Shown: piece by piece, positions 42,191 to 51,288 of the stretch | How the letters are laid out: every line of letters starts with the position of its first letter | How positions within the stretch are numbered: the first letter of the stretch is position 1 | Assembly: GCA_963812945.1 (NCBI GenBank) | Contig: CAWEXD010000008.1 | Location: 1,984,001-2,048,000, forward strand | Length of the DNA: 64,000 bases | Direction of reading: 5' to 3' | From: DASRDR01 sp963812945 [NCBI: uncultured Candidatus Rokubacteria bacterium] | GTDB lineage: Bacteria; Methylomirabilota; Methylomirabilia; Rokubacteriales | Notes under the pieces: model-generated | The model's input: only the letters and a program-made list of their open reading frames with translations | Database searches by the model: none | Told to the model about the DNA's origin: nothing | Position numbers and translations under genes: made by a program

Positions 42191-42235
42191 GTCCGCAGTC
42201 CTGCCACCGAAATGGTGGCTCGGGCCGGAACGGGG
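42191..42235. repeat. Direct repeat copy 2 (about 45 bp, diverged)
   Basis: The second copy of the 41941-41984 sequence begins exactly where the pseudogene loses similarity to its intact relative. Recombination between the two copies, or insertion of one of them, may have broken the gene. Confidence 0.6.
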
Positions 42236-42345
42236 TCGGTGGAGCGTGATGTCGATCCCGAGCCCCGCCGAACGACTAGGGAGTGAGCTGGGCCCCTCAG
42301 CACCTGGGAGGGGCAATCCCACTCTGTGAAAAGGCAGGTGATCCC

Positions 42346-42630
42346 ATGATCATCGTGTCCGGACGGATCTTCGTGTCACCGGGGCGACGAGAGGCCTTCC
42401 TCGCCGCCTCCCGGGACGCGATGGTGCAGGCACGCGGTGCGCGGGGCTGCCGGGACTTCGTCGTCGCCGCAGATCCCTTGGAGCCCGGTCGCATCAACGT
42501 CCACGAGGAGTGGGAGTCCGAGGCAGAGCTCGAGACGTTTCGCGGAGACGGGCCCGAGCCCGATCTGGCCGCCGACATCGTGCACGCCGATGTGGCGCGA
42601 CATCGTGTCGTCTTCTCGGGGCCAGCCTGA
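42346..42630 (+). CDS. Antibiotic biosynthesis monooxygenase (ABM) domain protein
   Basis: A 94-residue single-domain ABM protein. It begins M-I-I-V-S-G-R-I-F-V-S-P-G-R-R and has A-R-G-A-R-G-C-R-D-F-V-V and V-H-E-E-W-E-S-E-A-E-L, the usual strand-helix pattern of these dimeric ferredoxin-like proteins. ATG 42346 follows AGGTGA; the upstream frame to 42283 does not fit the family. Relatives are quinol monooxygenases, haem-degrading enzymes or binding proteins; no assignment is possible from the sequence alone. Confidence 0.8.
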   Translation: MIIVSGRIFVSPGRREAFLAASRDAMVQARGARGCRDFVVAADPLEPGRINVHEEWESEAELETFRGDGPEPDLAADIVHADVARHRVVFSGPA

Positions 42631-42660
42631 TTCACCACGACGGGGCGGAAGCGCGACCCC

Positions 42661-42669
42661 TGATACGCT
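42661..42669 (+). promoter_or_regulatory. Extended -10 element TGATACGCT
   Basis: TGATACGCT fits TGnTAnnnT and lies 56 bases before the ATG of the DUF1579 gene, in the short spacer after the ABM gene. Confidence 0.35.
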
Positions 42670-42725
42670 GGTATCGAGTGGTCGTTGAAGCAGCGCAATC
42701 CATGTTCTGTTCCAGGAGGGACCAG

Positions 42726-43337
42726 ATGAGCCGTAGACTCACCCGAACTTCGCTGGCGGCAGTCGCTGTCATCGCGCTCGCCACGCTCGCCGATGCGCAA
42801 CAGGGGCAGAAGAAGCCGGAGATGACCCCCGCGCAGAAGGCCGAGATGGAAGCCTACATGAAGGCGGGCGCACCGGGGGCCCCTCACCAGGCGCTCGCGT
42901 CAACCGCCGGCACGTACGACCTTAGGATCAAGAGCTGGCACGAGCCGGGGGGCCCAGCCATGGAGGAGCCCGGCACCGCGACACGCTCCATGGCGCTCGA
43001 CGGTCGGGTGCTGGTCGAGCAGGTCAAGAGCTCGATGATGGGCATGCCGTACACGGGCCACGGGATGATGGGCTTCGACAACGTGACCGGCAAGTACTGG
43101 TCCACGTGGAACGACAGCATGTCCACCGGCATCATGGTGACCGAGGGCACCTGCGACGCCCAGGGGAAGACCTGTACCTTCACCGGGAGCTGGAACGATC
43201 CCATCAAGAAGGGCCCGGTGAAGGCGCGCATGACCACCCGCTGGACGAGCCCGACGACGGAGGTCTTCGAGATGTACGGACCCGGCAAGGACGGCAAGGA
43301 GTTCAAGATGATGGAGATCGTCTACACGAAGAAGTAG
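42726..43337 (+). CDS. Exported DUF1579 family protein
   Basis: A 203-residue protein. ATG 42726 follows AGGAGG. The signal peptide (R-R-L-T-R then an alanine/valine core) ends A-D-A-Q-Q. The mature domain has G-T-Y-D-L-R-I-K-S-W and G-R-V-L-V-E-Q-V-K, then G-H-G-M-M-G-F-D-N-V-T-G-K-Y-W-S-T-W. It ends E-F-K-M-M-E-I-V-Y-T-K-K. This is the DUF1579 pattern, a beta-barrel-like protein of unknown function. It is followed by a strong hairpin terminator. Confidence 0.85.
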   Translation: MSRRLTRTSLAAVAVIALATLADAQQGQKKPEMTPAQKAEMEAYMKAGAPGAPHQALASTAGTYDLRIKSWHEPGGPAMEEPGTATRSMALDGRVLVEQVKSSMMGMPYTGHGMMGFDNVTGKYWSTWNDSMSTGIMVTEGTCDAQGKTCTFTGSWNDPIKKGPVKARMTTRWTSPTTEVFEMYGPGKDGKEFKMMEIVYTKK

Positions 43338-43360
43338 CGCCAGGGTCCCCGGGCGGGATC

Positions 43361-43387
43361 GAGCGGCGGCCTCACGGGCCGCCGCTC
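43361..43387 (+). terminator. Hairpin terminator after the DUF1579 gene
   Basis: A perfect 11-bp stem (GAGCGGCGGCC at 43361-43371 with its complement at 43377-43387) and a 5-base loop lie 24 bases after the stop codon. No clear T-run follows. Confidence 0.55.
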
Positions 43388-43423
43388 TGCGTGTGGGCAC
43401 CAGCTTCGTGCATCCGTCCTTCC

Positions 43424-43453
43424 TTGACGGCCGGCCGGGTGTTTGCGTACCTT
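43424..43453 (+). promoter_or_regulatory. Sigma-70 type promoter for the small secreted protein
   Basis: TTGACG (43424-43429) and TACCTT (43448-43453) are separated by 18 bases, about 45 bases before the ATG at 43499. The TTGACG and downstream leader are duplicated, in degraded form, at 41990-42062. Confidence 0.5.
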
Positions 43454-43498
43454 TTGGACGGGTTCGAGATGCCACTCGCACTCGGCAGGAGGTGCCGA

Positions 43499-43966
43499 AT
43501 GAAACGGACTCGTCGATTCCTCGCAATGGGAGTCCTCACGGCCGCCGCGGCGCTGGCCCTGGCGCCCGACGCCGCCGCCGTCCTCGCCAACGGTTCGTAC
43601 CACTGCAGCCTCAGCGGGGGCAACGGCATCATCGTGGATTTCCGGCTCACCGAGCAGGGGCCGCCGGGCACGGGGTTCTTCGCCCTGACTGGTCAGTGGG
43701 ACGACCTTTCGCTCACCCCGTTCCTGCCGATCTTCGGCGCAGTCCTCACTGATACGCAGTTCAAGATCGTGGGGGGGTTCACGTTCGTCGGGTTCAGAGA
43801 CAACAGCTCGTTGCCGGGCTCGCCGTTCGGCAGCATACCCGCTGGAGTCCACGTCCAGTTCCGACTCGATGAGGTCCCTCCGGGACCGGCGGCCATCGAC
43901 TTCCGCGGCAGGTGGGCGGACAACCGCGCCAATTTCGGAAGGATGGCCTGTACGTTCGCCCCGTAG
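43499..43966 (+). CDS. Small secreted protein of unknown function (intact paralogue)
   Basis: A 155-residue protein. ATG 43499 follows CAGGAGG. Residues 1-28 are a signal peptide (M-K-R-T-R-R-F-L, hydrophobic core, P-D-A-A-A). The mature part is glycine- and phenylalanine-rich with predicted beta strands: G-S-Y-H-C-S-L-S-G-G-N-G, F-F-A-L-T-G-Q-W-D-D, V-H-V-Q-F-R-L. It holds two cysteines (near 37 and at the C-terminus) that could form a disulfide. No family is recognised. A broken copy lies 1.4 kb upstream, which suggests local duplication. Confidence 0.7.
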   Translation: MKRTRRFLAMGVLTAAAALALAPDAAAVLANGSYHCSLSGGNGIIVDFRLTEQGPPGTGFFALTGQWDDLSLTPFLPIFGAVLTDTQFKIVGGFTFVGFRDNSSLPGSPFGSIPAGVHVQFRLDEVPPGPAAIDFRGRWADNRANFGRMACTFAP

Positions 43967-44030
43967 CCAGCGCCGAACGAGTCCTCCTAGGCTCTGCGCG
44001 TCAGCCACCGGCTGAGGCGGTGCGGGCCCG

Positions 44031-44039
44031 TGCTAGACT
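44031..44039 (+). promoter_or_regulatory. Extended -10 element TGCTAGACT placed for a leaderless start
   Basis: TGCTAGACT ends seven bases before the GTG at 44047, so transcription starting six to eight bases downstream of the -10 box would begin at or next to the start codon. No Shine-Dalgarno is seen upstream of that GTG. Confidence 0.4.
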
Positions 44040-44046
44040 CCCGCCA

Positions 44047-45663
44047 GTGCTCTCGTTGAGGCCCGCGCGAACCGCCTTGTGCGACACCGCCTCGGCCGGT
44101 CGGTTCCTGCTCGGGCTCCCAGCCTTCGTCCGGTACCGTCTGGACCCGGCTCGCAGCCGGTCGATTCTCGCCCGCCGCCTCGAGCGCCGGACCGAGGACT
44201 TCCTCGACCTGGTCGAGCGTACGGTGTTCGGGCGGGCAGGCAGCCCCTATCGAGCGCTCTTCAACCATGCCGGCTGCGAGCTCGGGGACCTTCAGCGTCT
44301 GGTGCGTGACCACGGACTGGAAGGCGCCCTCCAGGCGCTCATGCGCGCCGGGATATACCTCACCGTCGACGAGCTCAAGGGGCGCCGGCCTGTCGTGCGC
44401 GGCAACCTCACCCTGGCCGCCGGTCCGGAGGCGTGCTGGAACCCCCTGGTCACACCGCACCTCCTCCAGTACCGGAGCGGCAGCAGCGACGGCCGCCACC
44501 TCCAAGGGCCCGCACCGATCGATTTCGCGCATTTGCGGGACCGTGCGGTGAACGTCCTGCTGAGCCTCGAAGCACGGGGCGGCCTCGGCTGGGACCACGC
44601 CTATTGGCACGTGCCCGGAAGCCTGGCGATGGTGTACCTGCTCGAGACGCTGGTGTTCGGCAAGCCGGCAAGCCGATGGTTCAGCCAGCTCGACACCGCC
44701 AAGCCCGACCTCCACCCCCGGTACCGGTGGAGCGCACGGGCCCTCCGCTGGGAATGCGCCATGCTCGGTGTCCGGCTGCCAGATCAGGAGTACGCGTCGT
44801 TCAGGGACCCGGCCGCGATCCTGGAGTGGTTCGTCGCCACGCGGCGGGCCGGCCGGGTGCCGCACCTCAAGACGTACGCCAGCTCGGCCGTCCTGCTGAG
44901 CCGGGCCGCCCAGTCGGCGGGCCTCGACCTCGAGGGAGTTCAGATGACCGTGAGCGGCGAGCCGGTTACCAGGGCGCGCCTGGAGGCGATCCACCGGAGC
45001 GGCGCCCGGGCGGTGCAACGGGCCGGGTCGGGCGAGCTGGGATCGATCGGGTACGGCTGTCTCGCGCCAGGCGCCGCGGGGGACATCCATCACTATCGGG
45101 ACCTCCACGCCCTCGTCCAGCCCGGTCCGGGCGAATGTCCGCGCGGCCTTCGACCGGAGAGCCTCTTGTTCACCACCCTCCGGGCCTCCTCGCGTCTGGT
45201 CCTGATCAACGCGTCGATCGGCGACCAGGCGGAGCTCCTGGACGACGACTGCGGTTGTCCGCTCGCTGGGCTCGGCTGGCGCACCCGGCTCCGCGGGCTC
45301 TGCAGTCACGAGAAGCTCACCACCGGAGGCATGGGAGTCCTCGACGTCGACGTGGTCCAGATCCTGGAAGACGTGCTCCCGCGACGCTTCGGCGGCGGCC
45401 CCACGGACTTCCAGCTGGTCGAGACGGAGACCGAGCGAGGCGAGCCTCGCCTGCGGCTCCTCGTGCATCCCTCCGTGGGTCCGCTCGATACGGCAGCGGT
45501 GGCTGACGTCTTCTTCGACGCCGTGGGCCCCGGGAGCGGTGTCGAGCGCATCATGGCGCTCCAGTGGCGTGAGAGCCAATCGCTGACCGTCGAGCGAGGC
45601 GCGCCGCTGCGGACGGTGGTCGGCAAGGTCCAGCACCTTCATCGCGAGCGGCGCCAGAGTTGA
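44047..45663 (+). CDS. LuxE/PaaK-like adenylate-forming enzyme
   Basis: A protein of about 538 residues (start uncertain; GTG 44047 chosen). It contains S-P-Y-R-A-L-F-N-H-A-G-C-E-L-G-D-L, G-I-Y-L-T-V-D-E-L-K-G-R, then L-L-Q-Y-R-S-G-S-S-D-G where acyl-adenylating enzymes have their serine/glycine loop, and later Y-G-C-L-A-P-G-A-A-G-D-I-H-H-Y-R-D. The layout resembles LuxE acyl-protein synthetases and phenylacetate-CoA ligases, which activate carboxylic acids with ATP. The N-terminal helical part is typical of the uncharacterised branch. It lies four bases before a TctC gene. Confidence 0.65.
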   Translation: MLSLRPARTALCDTASAGRFLLGLPAFVRYRLDPARSRSILARRLERRTEDFLDLVERTVFGRAGSPYRALFNHAGCELGDLQRLVRDHGLEGALQALMRAGIYLTVDELKGRRPVVRGNLTLAAGPEACWNPLVTPHLLQYRSGSSDGRHLQGPAPIDFAHLRDRAVNVLLSLEARGGLGWDHAYWHVPGSLAMVYLLETLVFGKPASRWFSQLDTAKPDLHPRYRWSARALRWECAMLGVRLPDQEYASFRDPAAILEWFVATRRAGRVPHLKTYASSAVLLSRAAQSAGLDLEGVQMTVSGEPVTRARLEAIHRSGARAVQRAGSGELGSIGYGCLAPGAAGDIHHYRDLHALVQPGPGECPRGLRPESLLFTTLRASSRLVLINASIGDQAELLDDDCGCPLAGLGWRTRLRGLCSHEKLTTGGMGVLDVDVVQILEDVLPRRFGGGPTDFQLVETETERGEPRLRLLVHPSVGPLDTAAVADVFFDAVGPGSGVERIMALQWRESQSLTVERGAPLRTVVGKVQHLHRERRQS

Positions 45664-45667
45664 ACCA

Positions 45668-46735
45668 TTGACGTCGAAACCCTGGGTCCGCCCGGGCCTC
45701 CTCGCCGTGCGGCTGATCGGCGCGGCGGCCGTGCTCCTGGCGCTCTCGCCGACGCCGGGGCCTGGCGCCGAGACACCGTACTACGCGGGCAAGACCGTGA
45801 CGATCGTCGTCGGCACCAAAGCCGGCGATCTCTACGACAGCTACGCCCGATTGATGGCCGAGCACATGCCACGGCACATCCCGGGGCATCCGCGCATCGT
45901 CGTGCAGAACATGCCCGGGGCGGCGTCCCTCCTCGCGGCCAACTACGTCTACAACGTGCCGAGGCCTGATGGTCTCACGCTGGCGGCGCTCTTCCACGGC
46001 CTGTACTTCGATCAGCTGGCGAAGCGCGACGAGGTTCGCTTCGATTGGACGGAGTGGCGCTGGATCGGCAGCCCCGCCAAGTCGGGCCACGTGCTGTACG
46101 TGCGGGCCGACAGCCCGTACCGGTCGATCGAGGAGGTGCGGGCCGCCTCCGTCCCACCCTGGTGTGGCGTGACCGGCACCACGTCGAGCGGATACTATCT
46201 GACCAAGCTCTTCGAGGAGACCCTCGGCGCCCGGTTCAACCTCGTGAGCGGCTATCTGGCCGGGTCGGATATCGATCTGGCAATGGAGCGCGGAGAGGTG
46301 CAGTGTCGGGTCTCCACGATCGCGAGCCACATCGCCCGGCGACCGGGCGCGTCGTCGGAGGGGATCTCGGTGCGGCCGCTCGTCCAAACCACCCGCCGCC
46401 GCGATCCACGGCTGCCCGAGGTCCCCACGCTGTACGAGCTCTTGGACAGGCACCACGCGCCGGACGGCGCCCGCCGCCTGACGACGGCGATGCTGGCGGC
46501 CGGCGAGTTCGGCCGCCCGATCGCCGCGCCGCCGGGCGTCTCAGAGGACCGGCTCCGGATCCTGCGCGCGGCCTTCGACCGGGCAATCGAGGACCCGCAG
46601 CTGCTGGCCGACGCGAGACGACGGGGACTGGAGATCGATCCCACGCCGGCCGCCGCGCTCGCCCAGCTGGCGCGGCAGGTGATGGCCGCGCCCCCCGAGA
46701 TCGTCGGGCGGATGAGGCACCTGCTCGGACACTAG
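45668..46735 (+). CDS. Tripartite tricarboxylate transporter-type substrate-binding protein (TctC/Bug)
   Basis: A 355-residue exported protein of the TctC/Bug group. Starts are TTG 45668 or GTG 45686. After a hydrophobic leader ending P-G-A-E the mature part begins Y-Y-A-G-K-T-V-T-I-V-V-G-T-K-A-G-D-L-Y-D. It contains I-V-V-Q-N-M-P-G-A-A-S-L-L-A-A-N-Y and ends with helices typical of the family. Unlike classic TctC proteins, no tctA or tctB membrane genes are near, so it may sense or deliver a carboxylate for another system. It lies nine bases before the oxoprolinase-like gene. Confidence 0.82.
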   Translation: MTSKPWVRPGLLAVRLIGAAAVLLALSPTPGPGAETPYYAGKTVTIVVGTKAGDLYDSYARLMAEHMPRHIPGHPRIVVQNMPGAASLLAANYVYNVPRPDGLTLAALFHGLYFDQLAKRDEVRFDWTEWRWIGSPAKSGHVLYVRADSPYRSIEEVRAASVPPWCGVTGTTSSGYYLTKLFEETLGARFNLVSGYLAGSDIDLAMERGEVQCRVSTIASHIARRPGASSEGISVRPLVQTTRRRDPRLPEVPTLYELLDRHHAPDGARRLTTAMLAAGEFGRPIAAPPGVSEDRLRILRAAFDRAIEDPQLLADARRRGLEIDPTPAAALAQLARQVMAAPPEIVGRMRHLLGH

Positions 46736-46744
46736 GAGAGAGCG

Positions 46745-49700
46745 ATGACGCGGCGAGATGACCGCTACCGGGTGGGCGTCGACATCGGGGGAACCTTCAC
46801 CGACTTCGTCCTCGTCGACGGGGAGACCGGGCGCGTGCGCCTCTACAAGTGCCTGACCACGCCCAAGGACCCGTCGGCAGGCGCACTCGAGGGGCTGGAG
46901 GAGCTGCTCCGGGCGGCCGGCCTCGGCTTCTCGGACCTCGGCACCCTGGTTCACGGCACCACCCTCGTGACCAACGCCATCATCGAGCGGAGCGGCAGCT
47001 CGCTCGGCCTCCTGACGACGCGCGGGTTCCGGGACATCCTCGAGATGGGGACCGAGCAGCGCTACGACATCTACGACCTGTTCCTGCGCTTCCCGGATCC
47101 GCTCGCCCCGCGCGCCTTCCGCCGCGAGATCGACGAGCGGCTCGATCGCGACGGGCGCGTGGTCGTGCCGCTGGATCTCACCCAGGCCCACCGGGAGGTG
47201 GCCGACCTCGTCAGCAACGGAGTCGAGGCCCTCGCCGTCTGCTTTCTCCACGCCTACCGGAACCCGGTCCACGAGCGCGCGATCGCCGAGATGGTCCGGC
47301 GCGAGTTCCCCGGCCTCGCCGTGTCGCTCTCATGCGAGGTCGTGCCCGAGCTTCGCGAGTACGAGCGCAGCGCAACGACCGCGGCCAACGCGTACGTGCA
47401 GCCGCTCATGGCCCGGTACGTCGCCAAGCTCGAGGGCGCGCTGGCCGAGCGCGGCTTCGCGGGCCGCTTCTACCTGATTCAGTCGTCCGGCGGGATGACG
47501 TCGCCCGCGGCCGCTCGCCGGTTCCCGATCCGTCTCCTCGAGTCGGGCCCGGCCGGCGGCGCCCTGGTCACGGCCTTCTTCGGGCGGCAGGTCGGGCAGG
47601 ACGACGTCATCGCCTTCGACATGGGCGGGACCACTGCCAAGGCCTGCCTCGTCCAGGGCGGCCGGCCCGACGTCGCCCCCGCCATGGAGGCCGCGCGTGT
47701 CCATCGCTTCAAGCGCGGCAGCGGGCTCCCCATCAAGGCGCCGGTGATCGACATGATCGAGATCGGCGCGGGCGGCGGGTCGATCGCCCGCGTCGACGCG
47801 CTCGGTCTCCTCAAGGTGGGCCCGCGAAGCGCGGGCGCCGATCCGGGGCCCGCCTGCTACGGGCTCGGGGGGAAGGAGCCGACCGTCACCGACGCGAATC
47901 TCCTTCTCGGCTATCTCGATCCCGGATTCTTCCTCGGTGGCCGCATGCGCCTCGAGCGGCCGCCTGCGGAGGTCGCGGTGGCCGCGCTTGCCGGTCAGCT
48001 CGGACTCGACCCCATCCAGACGGCATGGGGCGTCTACGAGATCGTGTGCGAGAACATGGCGGCGGCGGCGCGGGTGCACATCGTCGAGAAGGGGCGCGAC
48101 CCCCGTCGCTACGCGATGGTGGCCTTCGGTGGCGCGGGCCCGGCGCACGCGGCGCGCGTCGCCCGGATCCTGGGCATCGGCGAGGTCATCGTGCCGCCCG
48201 CGTCGGGGGCCGCCGCGGCGCTGGGGTTCCTGGTGGCGCCGATCAGCTTCGAGTTCGTCACCTCGCTCCCGGGGGTGCTTCGCCGAGCTCGATCTCGGGA
48301 CGGTCAATCGCCTCCTCGACGACCTCGAGGCGCAGGGGCGCACGCTCCTCACGGAGGCCGGGGTGGCGGCCGCCGACGTCACCGTCACGCGGCGCGCCGA
48401 GATGCGCCTCCTCGGTCAGGTCCACGACATCGCCGTGCCGCTCCCGGCGGGTCCCCTCCGGCACGAGGACCTCCCGGCCATCGAGACCGCCTTCGTTGCC
48501 GAGTACGCGCGCCTCTACACCCACGTGTACACGGGGACCGTCATCCAGGCGATCAACTGGCGCGTCCTCACCGCCGGGCCGGCTCCCACGGTGGACGTCG
48601 CCGGTCAGGACGGTGTGGCGTCGGGAGCGGCCGCGCGGAAGGGCGACCGTCCCGCGTACTTTCCGGAATCCGGGGGCTTCGTCCCGACACCGGTGTACGA
48701 CCGGTACGCCCTGGCCCCGGGCCAAGCCCTGATGGGCCCCGCCATCGTCGAGGAGCGCGAGTCCACGACGGTCGTGCCGCCGGGCGACCGGCTCGAGGTG
48801 GATCCGCGGGGCAACCTCCGCATCCGCGTCGCCCGCACCACCTCGCTCGAGCCCGTCGTGCCGGCGGGCCTCGACCTCGCCCGGGCGGTCGCGCGGATCG
48901 AATCCGACCCGGTGGGGCTCGAGATCATGTGGAGCCGCCTCATCAACATCGTCGAGGAGTGCTGGCTCACCGTCTGGCGGACGGCCTTCTCCCTCATCAT
49001 CGGCGAGGCGCAGGACTTCGCCTGCGAGCTCCTGGACCCCCGCGGCAACTCGCTCGCGCACTCGCCGCGGGCGATGCCGGTCTTCAACCTCACGCTTCCC
49101 CGGGCGGTCCGGGCGATCCTGGAGCGGTTCCCGGCCGAGACGCTCGCCCCCGGCGACATCCTGATCACCAACGATCCGTGGATCTGCGCCGGGCACCTCT
49201 TCGACGTCGCCATCGTGACGCCGGTCTTCCGGGACGGCCGGGTCGTCGCCATCCTCGGCACGATCGGCCACGTGACGGACATCGGCGGTACCCGGGACAG
49301 CCTGAGCGCGCGCGAGATCTACGAGGAGGGCTTCCAGATCCCCCCGATGAAGCTCTATCGCGCGGGGGCGCCGAACGAGGACCTCTTCCAGCTCCTGGCC
49401 GAAAACGTCCGCAAGAGCGAGCAAGTGCTGGGGGACCTCCACGCCCTGATCTCGGCCAACGCCTCGGGCGCCCAGCGACTCCTGGCGTTCATGGCCGAGT
49501 ACGGGCTGGAAGACCTCGAAGCCCTGGCCACGGTGATCCAGGACCGCTCGGAGCGAGCGATGCGGGACGCCATCCGCGCGGTGCCGGACGGGATCTACCG
49601 AGAGCGAGATCTGGAACGACGGCCTGGGCACGCCGCTCCGCTACCCGGTCACGGTCACCGTCGAGGGAGACCGGATCGAGGTCGACTTCGCCGGCGCGCC

Positions 49701-50601
49701 GCCCCAGCAGCCCCGGGGCGGGTCGAACTGCACTTACAACTACACGGCGGCGCACACCGTGTACCCGCTCAAGTGCGTCCTGTCCCCGGCCGTGCCGAGC
49801 AACGCCGGCTGCTATCGCCCCTTCACCGTGAAAGCTCCCGAGGGCAGCATCCTGAACTGCGTGAAGCCCGCCTCCGTCAACGTGCGCACCCGCACGGGCT
49901 GGTACATCGCGCCGAACCTGTTCATGGCGCTCGCGGACGCGCTCCCCGATCGGGTGCAGGCGTTCACCGGCCTTCCGGCCTCCATCACGCTCTACGGCCA
50001 GGGCTCGGACGGGCGCTTCTACAGCGACCATCTCTTCCAGGGCGGCGGCCAGGGCGCCTCATCGCAGAGCGACGGCAAGTCGGCGCTCCTCTGGCCGACG
50101 AGCGCCGCCAACACGTCGGTGGAGCTCTTCGAGACGAGGACTCCGATCCTGGTGCTCGAGAAGCTCTACCTCCCCGACAGCGGCGGGCCCGGCCGGCACC
50201 GCGGCGGGCTCGGGCAGGTCGTCCGCGTGCGCAAGCTCGTCGACGATGGCCGGCCGGCCTACGCGGGCCTGTTCCCGGATGGAGTGCTGACGCGGGCGGC
50301 CGGCCTCTTCGGAGGCCGGTCGGGCGGGGCCGTGCGCGGCGTGCTGCTCGACGGCAGCGGAGCGGTGGTCGCCGACTACGGGGTGGGGAGCCTGGTCACG
50401 CTCGAGCGGCCCGACCAGATCCTCGAGTTGCGCCTGGCGGGCGGCGCTGGGTACGGTGATCCGCGCGAGCGGATGCCCGAGCTGATCCAGCGCGACCTGG
50501 ACGACGGCTACGTCACGGCGCGCGGCGTCGCCGAGGACTACGGATGCCGGTTGACGGCCGACGACCGCGTGATCCGGGGCCCGCTCCCCACGTCTACCTG
50601 A
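46745..50601 (+). pseudogene. HyuA-HyuB fused hydantoinase/5-oxoprolinase-like gene with two apparent frameshifts
   Basis: ATG 46745 follows AGGAGAG. Frame 1 encodes HyuA: V-G-V-D-I-G-G-T-F-T-D-F, H-G-T-T-L-V-T-N-A, D-M-G-G-T-T-A-K. At a G5 run (48271-48275) the frame must shift to continue C-F-A-E-L-D-L-G-T-V-N, then the HyuB part with I-T-N-D-P-W. Near 49598-49599 a second extra base (CC) requires another shift to reach S-E-I-W-N-D-G-L-G-T-P-L-R. Removing one base at each site gives exactly 1,285 codons, normal for bacterial oxoprolinase-type proteins, which open cyclic amides with ATP. Both extra bases are in homopolymers, so sequencing error is as likely as decay. Confidence 0.78.
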
Positions 50602-50639
50602 GAAGGACGGCAGGGTTCGCCCGCGATCGAGCGAGAACG

Positions 50640-51206
50640 CTACTCGGTGGCGCGAAGCTCGCGGAGGCGCTCGCGCATCGTCTGGGACAGGGCCGCCTCG
50701 ACCTCGGCGGTAATCAGACCCACCGTGTCGAGATCCTGAAGATGGACGCGATCCTTGAGGCGAAAGCTCGTGAGCTTCATCCGGACGAGATCGGCGATCG
50801 GGGCGAGCAGCACCCCTTCGGCGGTCCTCACCGGCGGCGAGAAGTCGGGGACCGCTTCGAGGTAGTTGGGCCGCACCTTCTCCCGGACGAAGACGAGGTG
50901 TACGGCACTGCGCGCCGACGGCTGGCGTGCGTCCACCAGCATGTCCATGCCCGCGACGTGGCGGTGCTCGAGGCCGATCACACGCACCGCCCGGCTGATC
51001 GCGGCGAGTTGGGCGCGATCCACCGCGAGGTCGACATCCCGTGTCGAGCGGGCCGCCAGGGGGTCCCGACCGGCAACGTGAAGGAAGACCGCGACGCCGC
51101 CGACGACGCGGTACTCGATGCCCGCGTCCCCCAGCGCGCGAGCGACACGGCCCAGGAGCTCGAAGAGCTGTTCCACGTGGTGGTCGTATGCGGCGATGGT
51201 CAGCAC
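50640..51206 (-). CDS. Nucleotidyltransferase-fold protein of unknown function
   Basis: A 188-residue protein with a polymerase-beta-like signature: V-V-G-G-V-A-V-F-L-H near 34-43 and S-T-R-D-V-D-L-A-V near 54-62, supplying the two metal-binding aspartates. A later segment reads L-V-R-M-K-L-T-S-F-R-L-K-D. Such proteins may act in tRNA or small-molecule nucleotidylation, or as AbiEii/MNT-type antitoxins or toxins. No partner gene (HEPN or AbiEi) is next to it, so a toxin-antitoxin role is not supported here. It converges on the oxoprolinase-like gene. Confidence 0.7.
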   Translation of the reverse strand: MLTIAAYDHHVEQLFELLGRVARALGDAGIEYRVVGGVAVFLHVAGRDPLAARSTRDVDLAVDRAQLAAISRAVRVIGLEHRHVAGMDMLVDARQPSARSAVHLVFVREKVRPNYLEAVPDFSPPVRTAEGVLLAPIADLVRMKLTSFRLKDRVHLQDLDTVGLITAEVEAALSQTMRERLRELRATE

Positions 51207-51288
51207 GGCACCGCGCCGATTATCGCACGGCCCCGGGGCAGCCCTCGCCTGTGCGGCGTGTTCCCGGGACGCGGCCCGTCGCGCCGGT

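Noticed and set aside
50640-51206. Nucleotidyltransferase as half of a toxin-antitoxin or defence system
   Set aside because: Neither neighbour is a HEPN, AbiEi or other partner; both are unrelated metabolic or cell-wall genes on their own.
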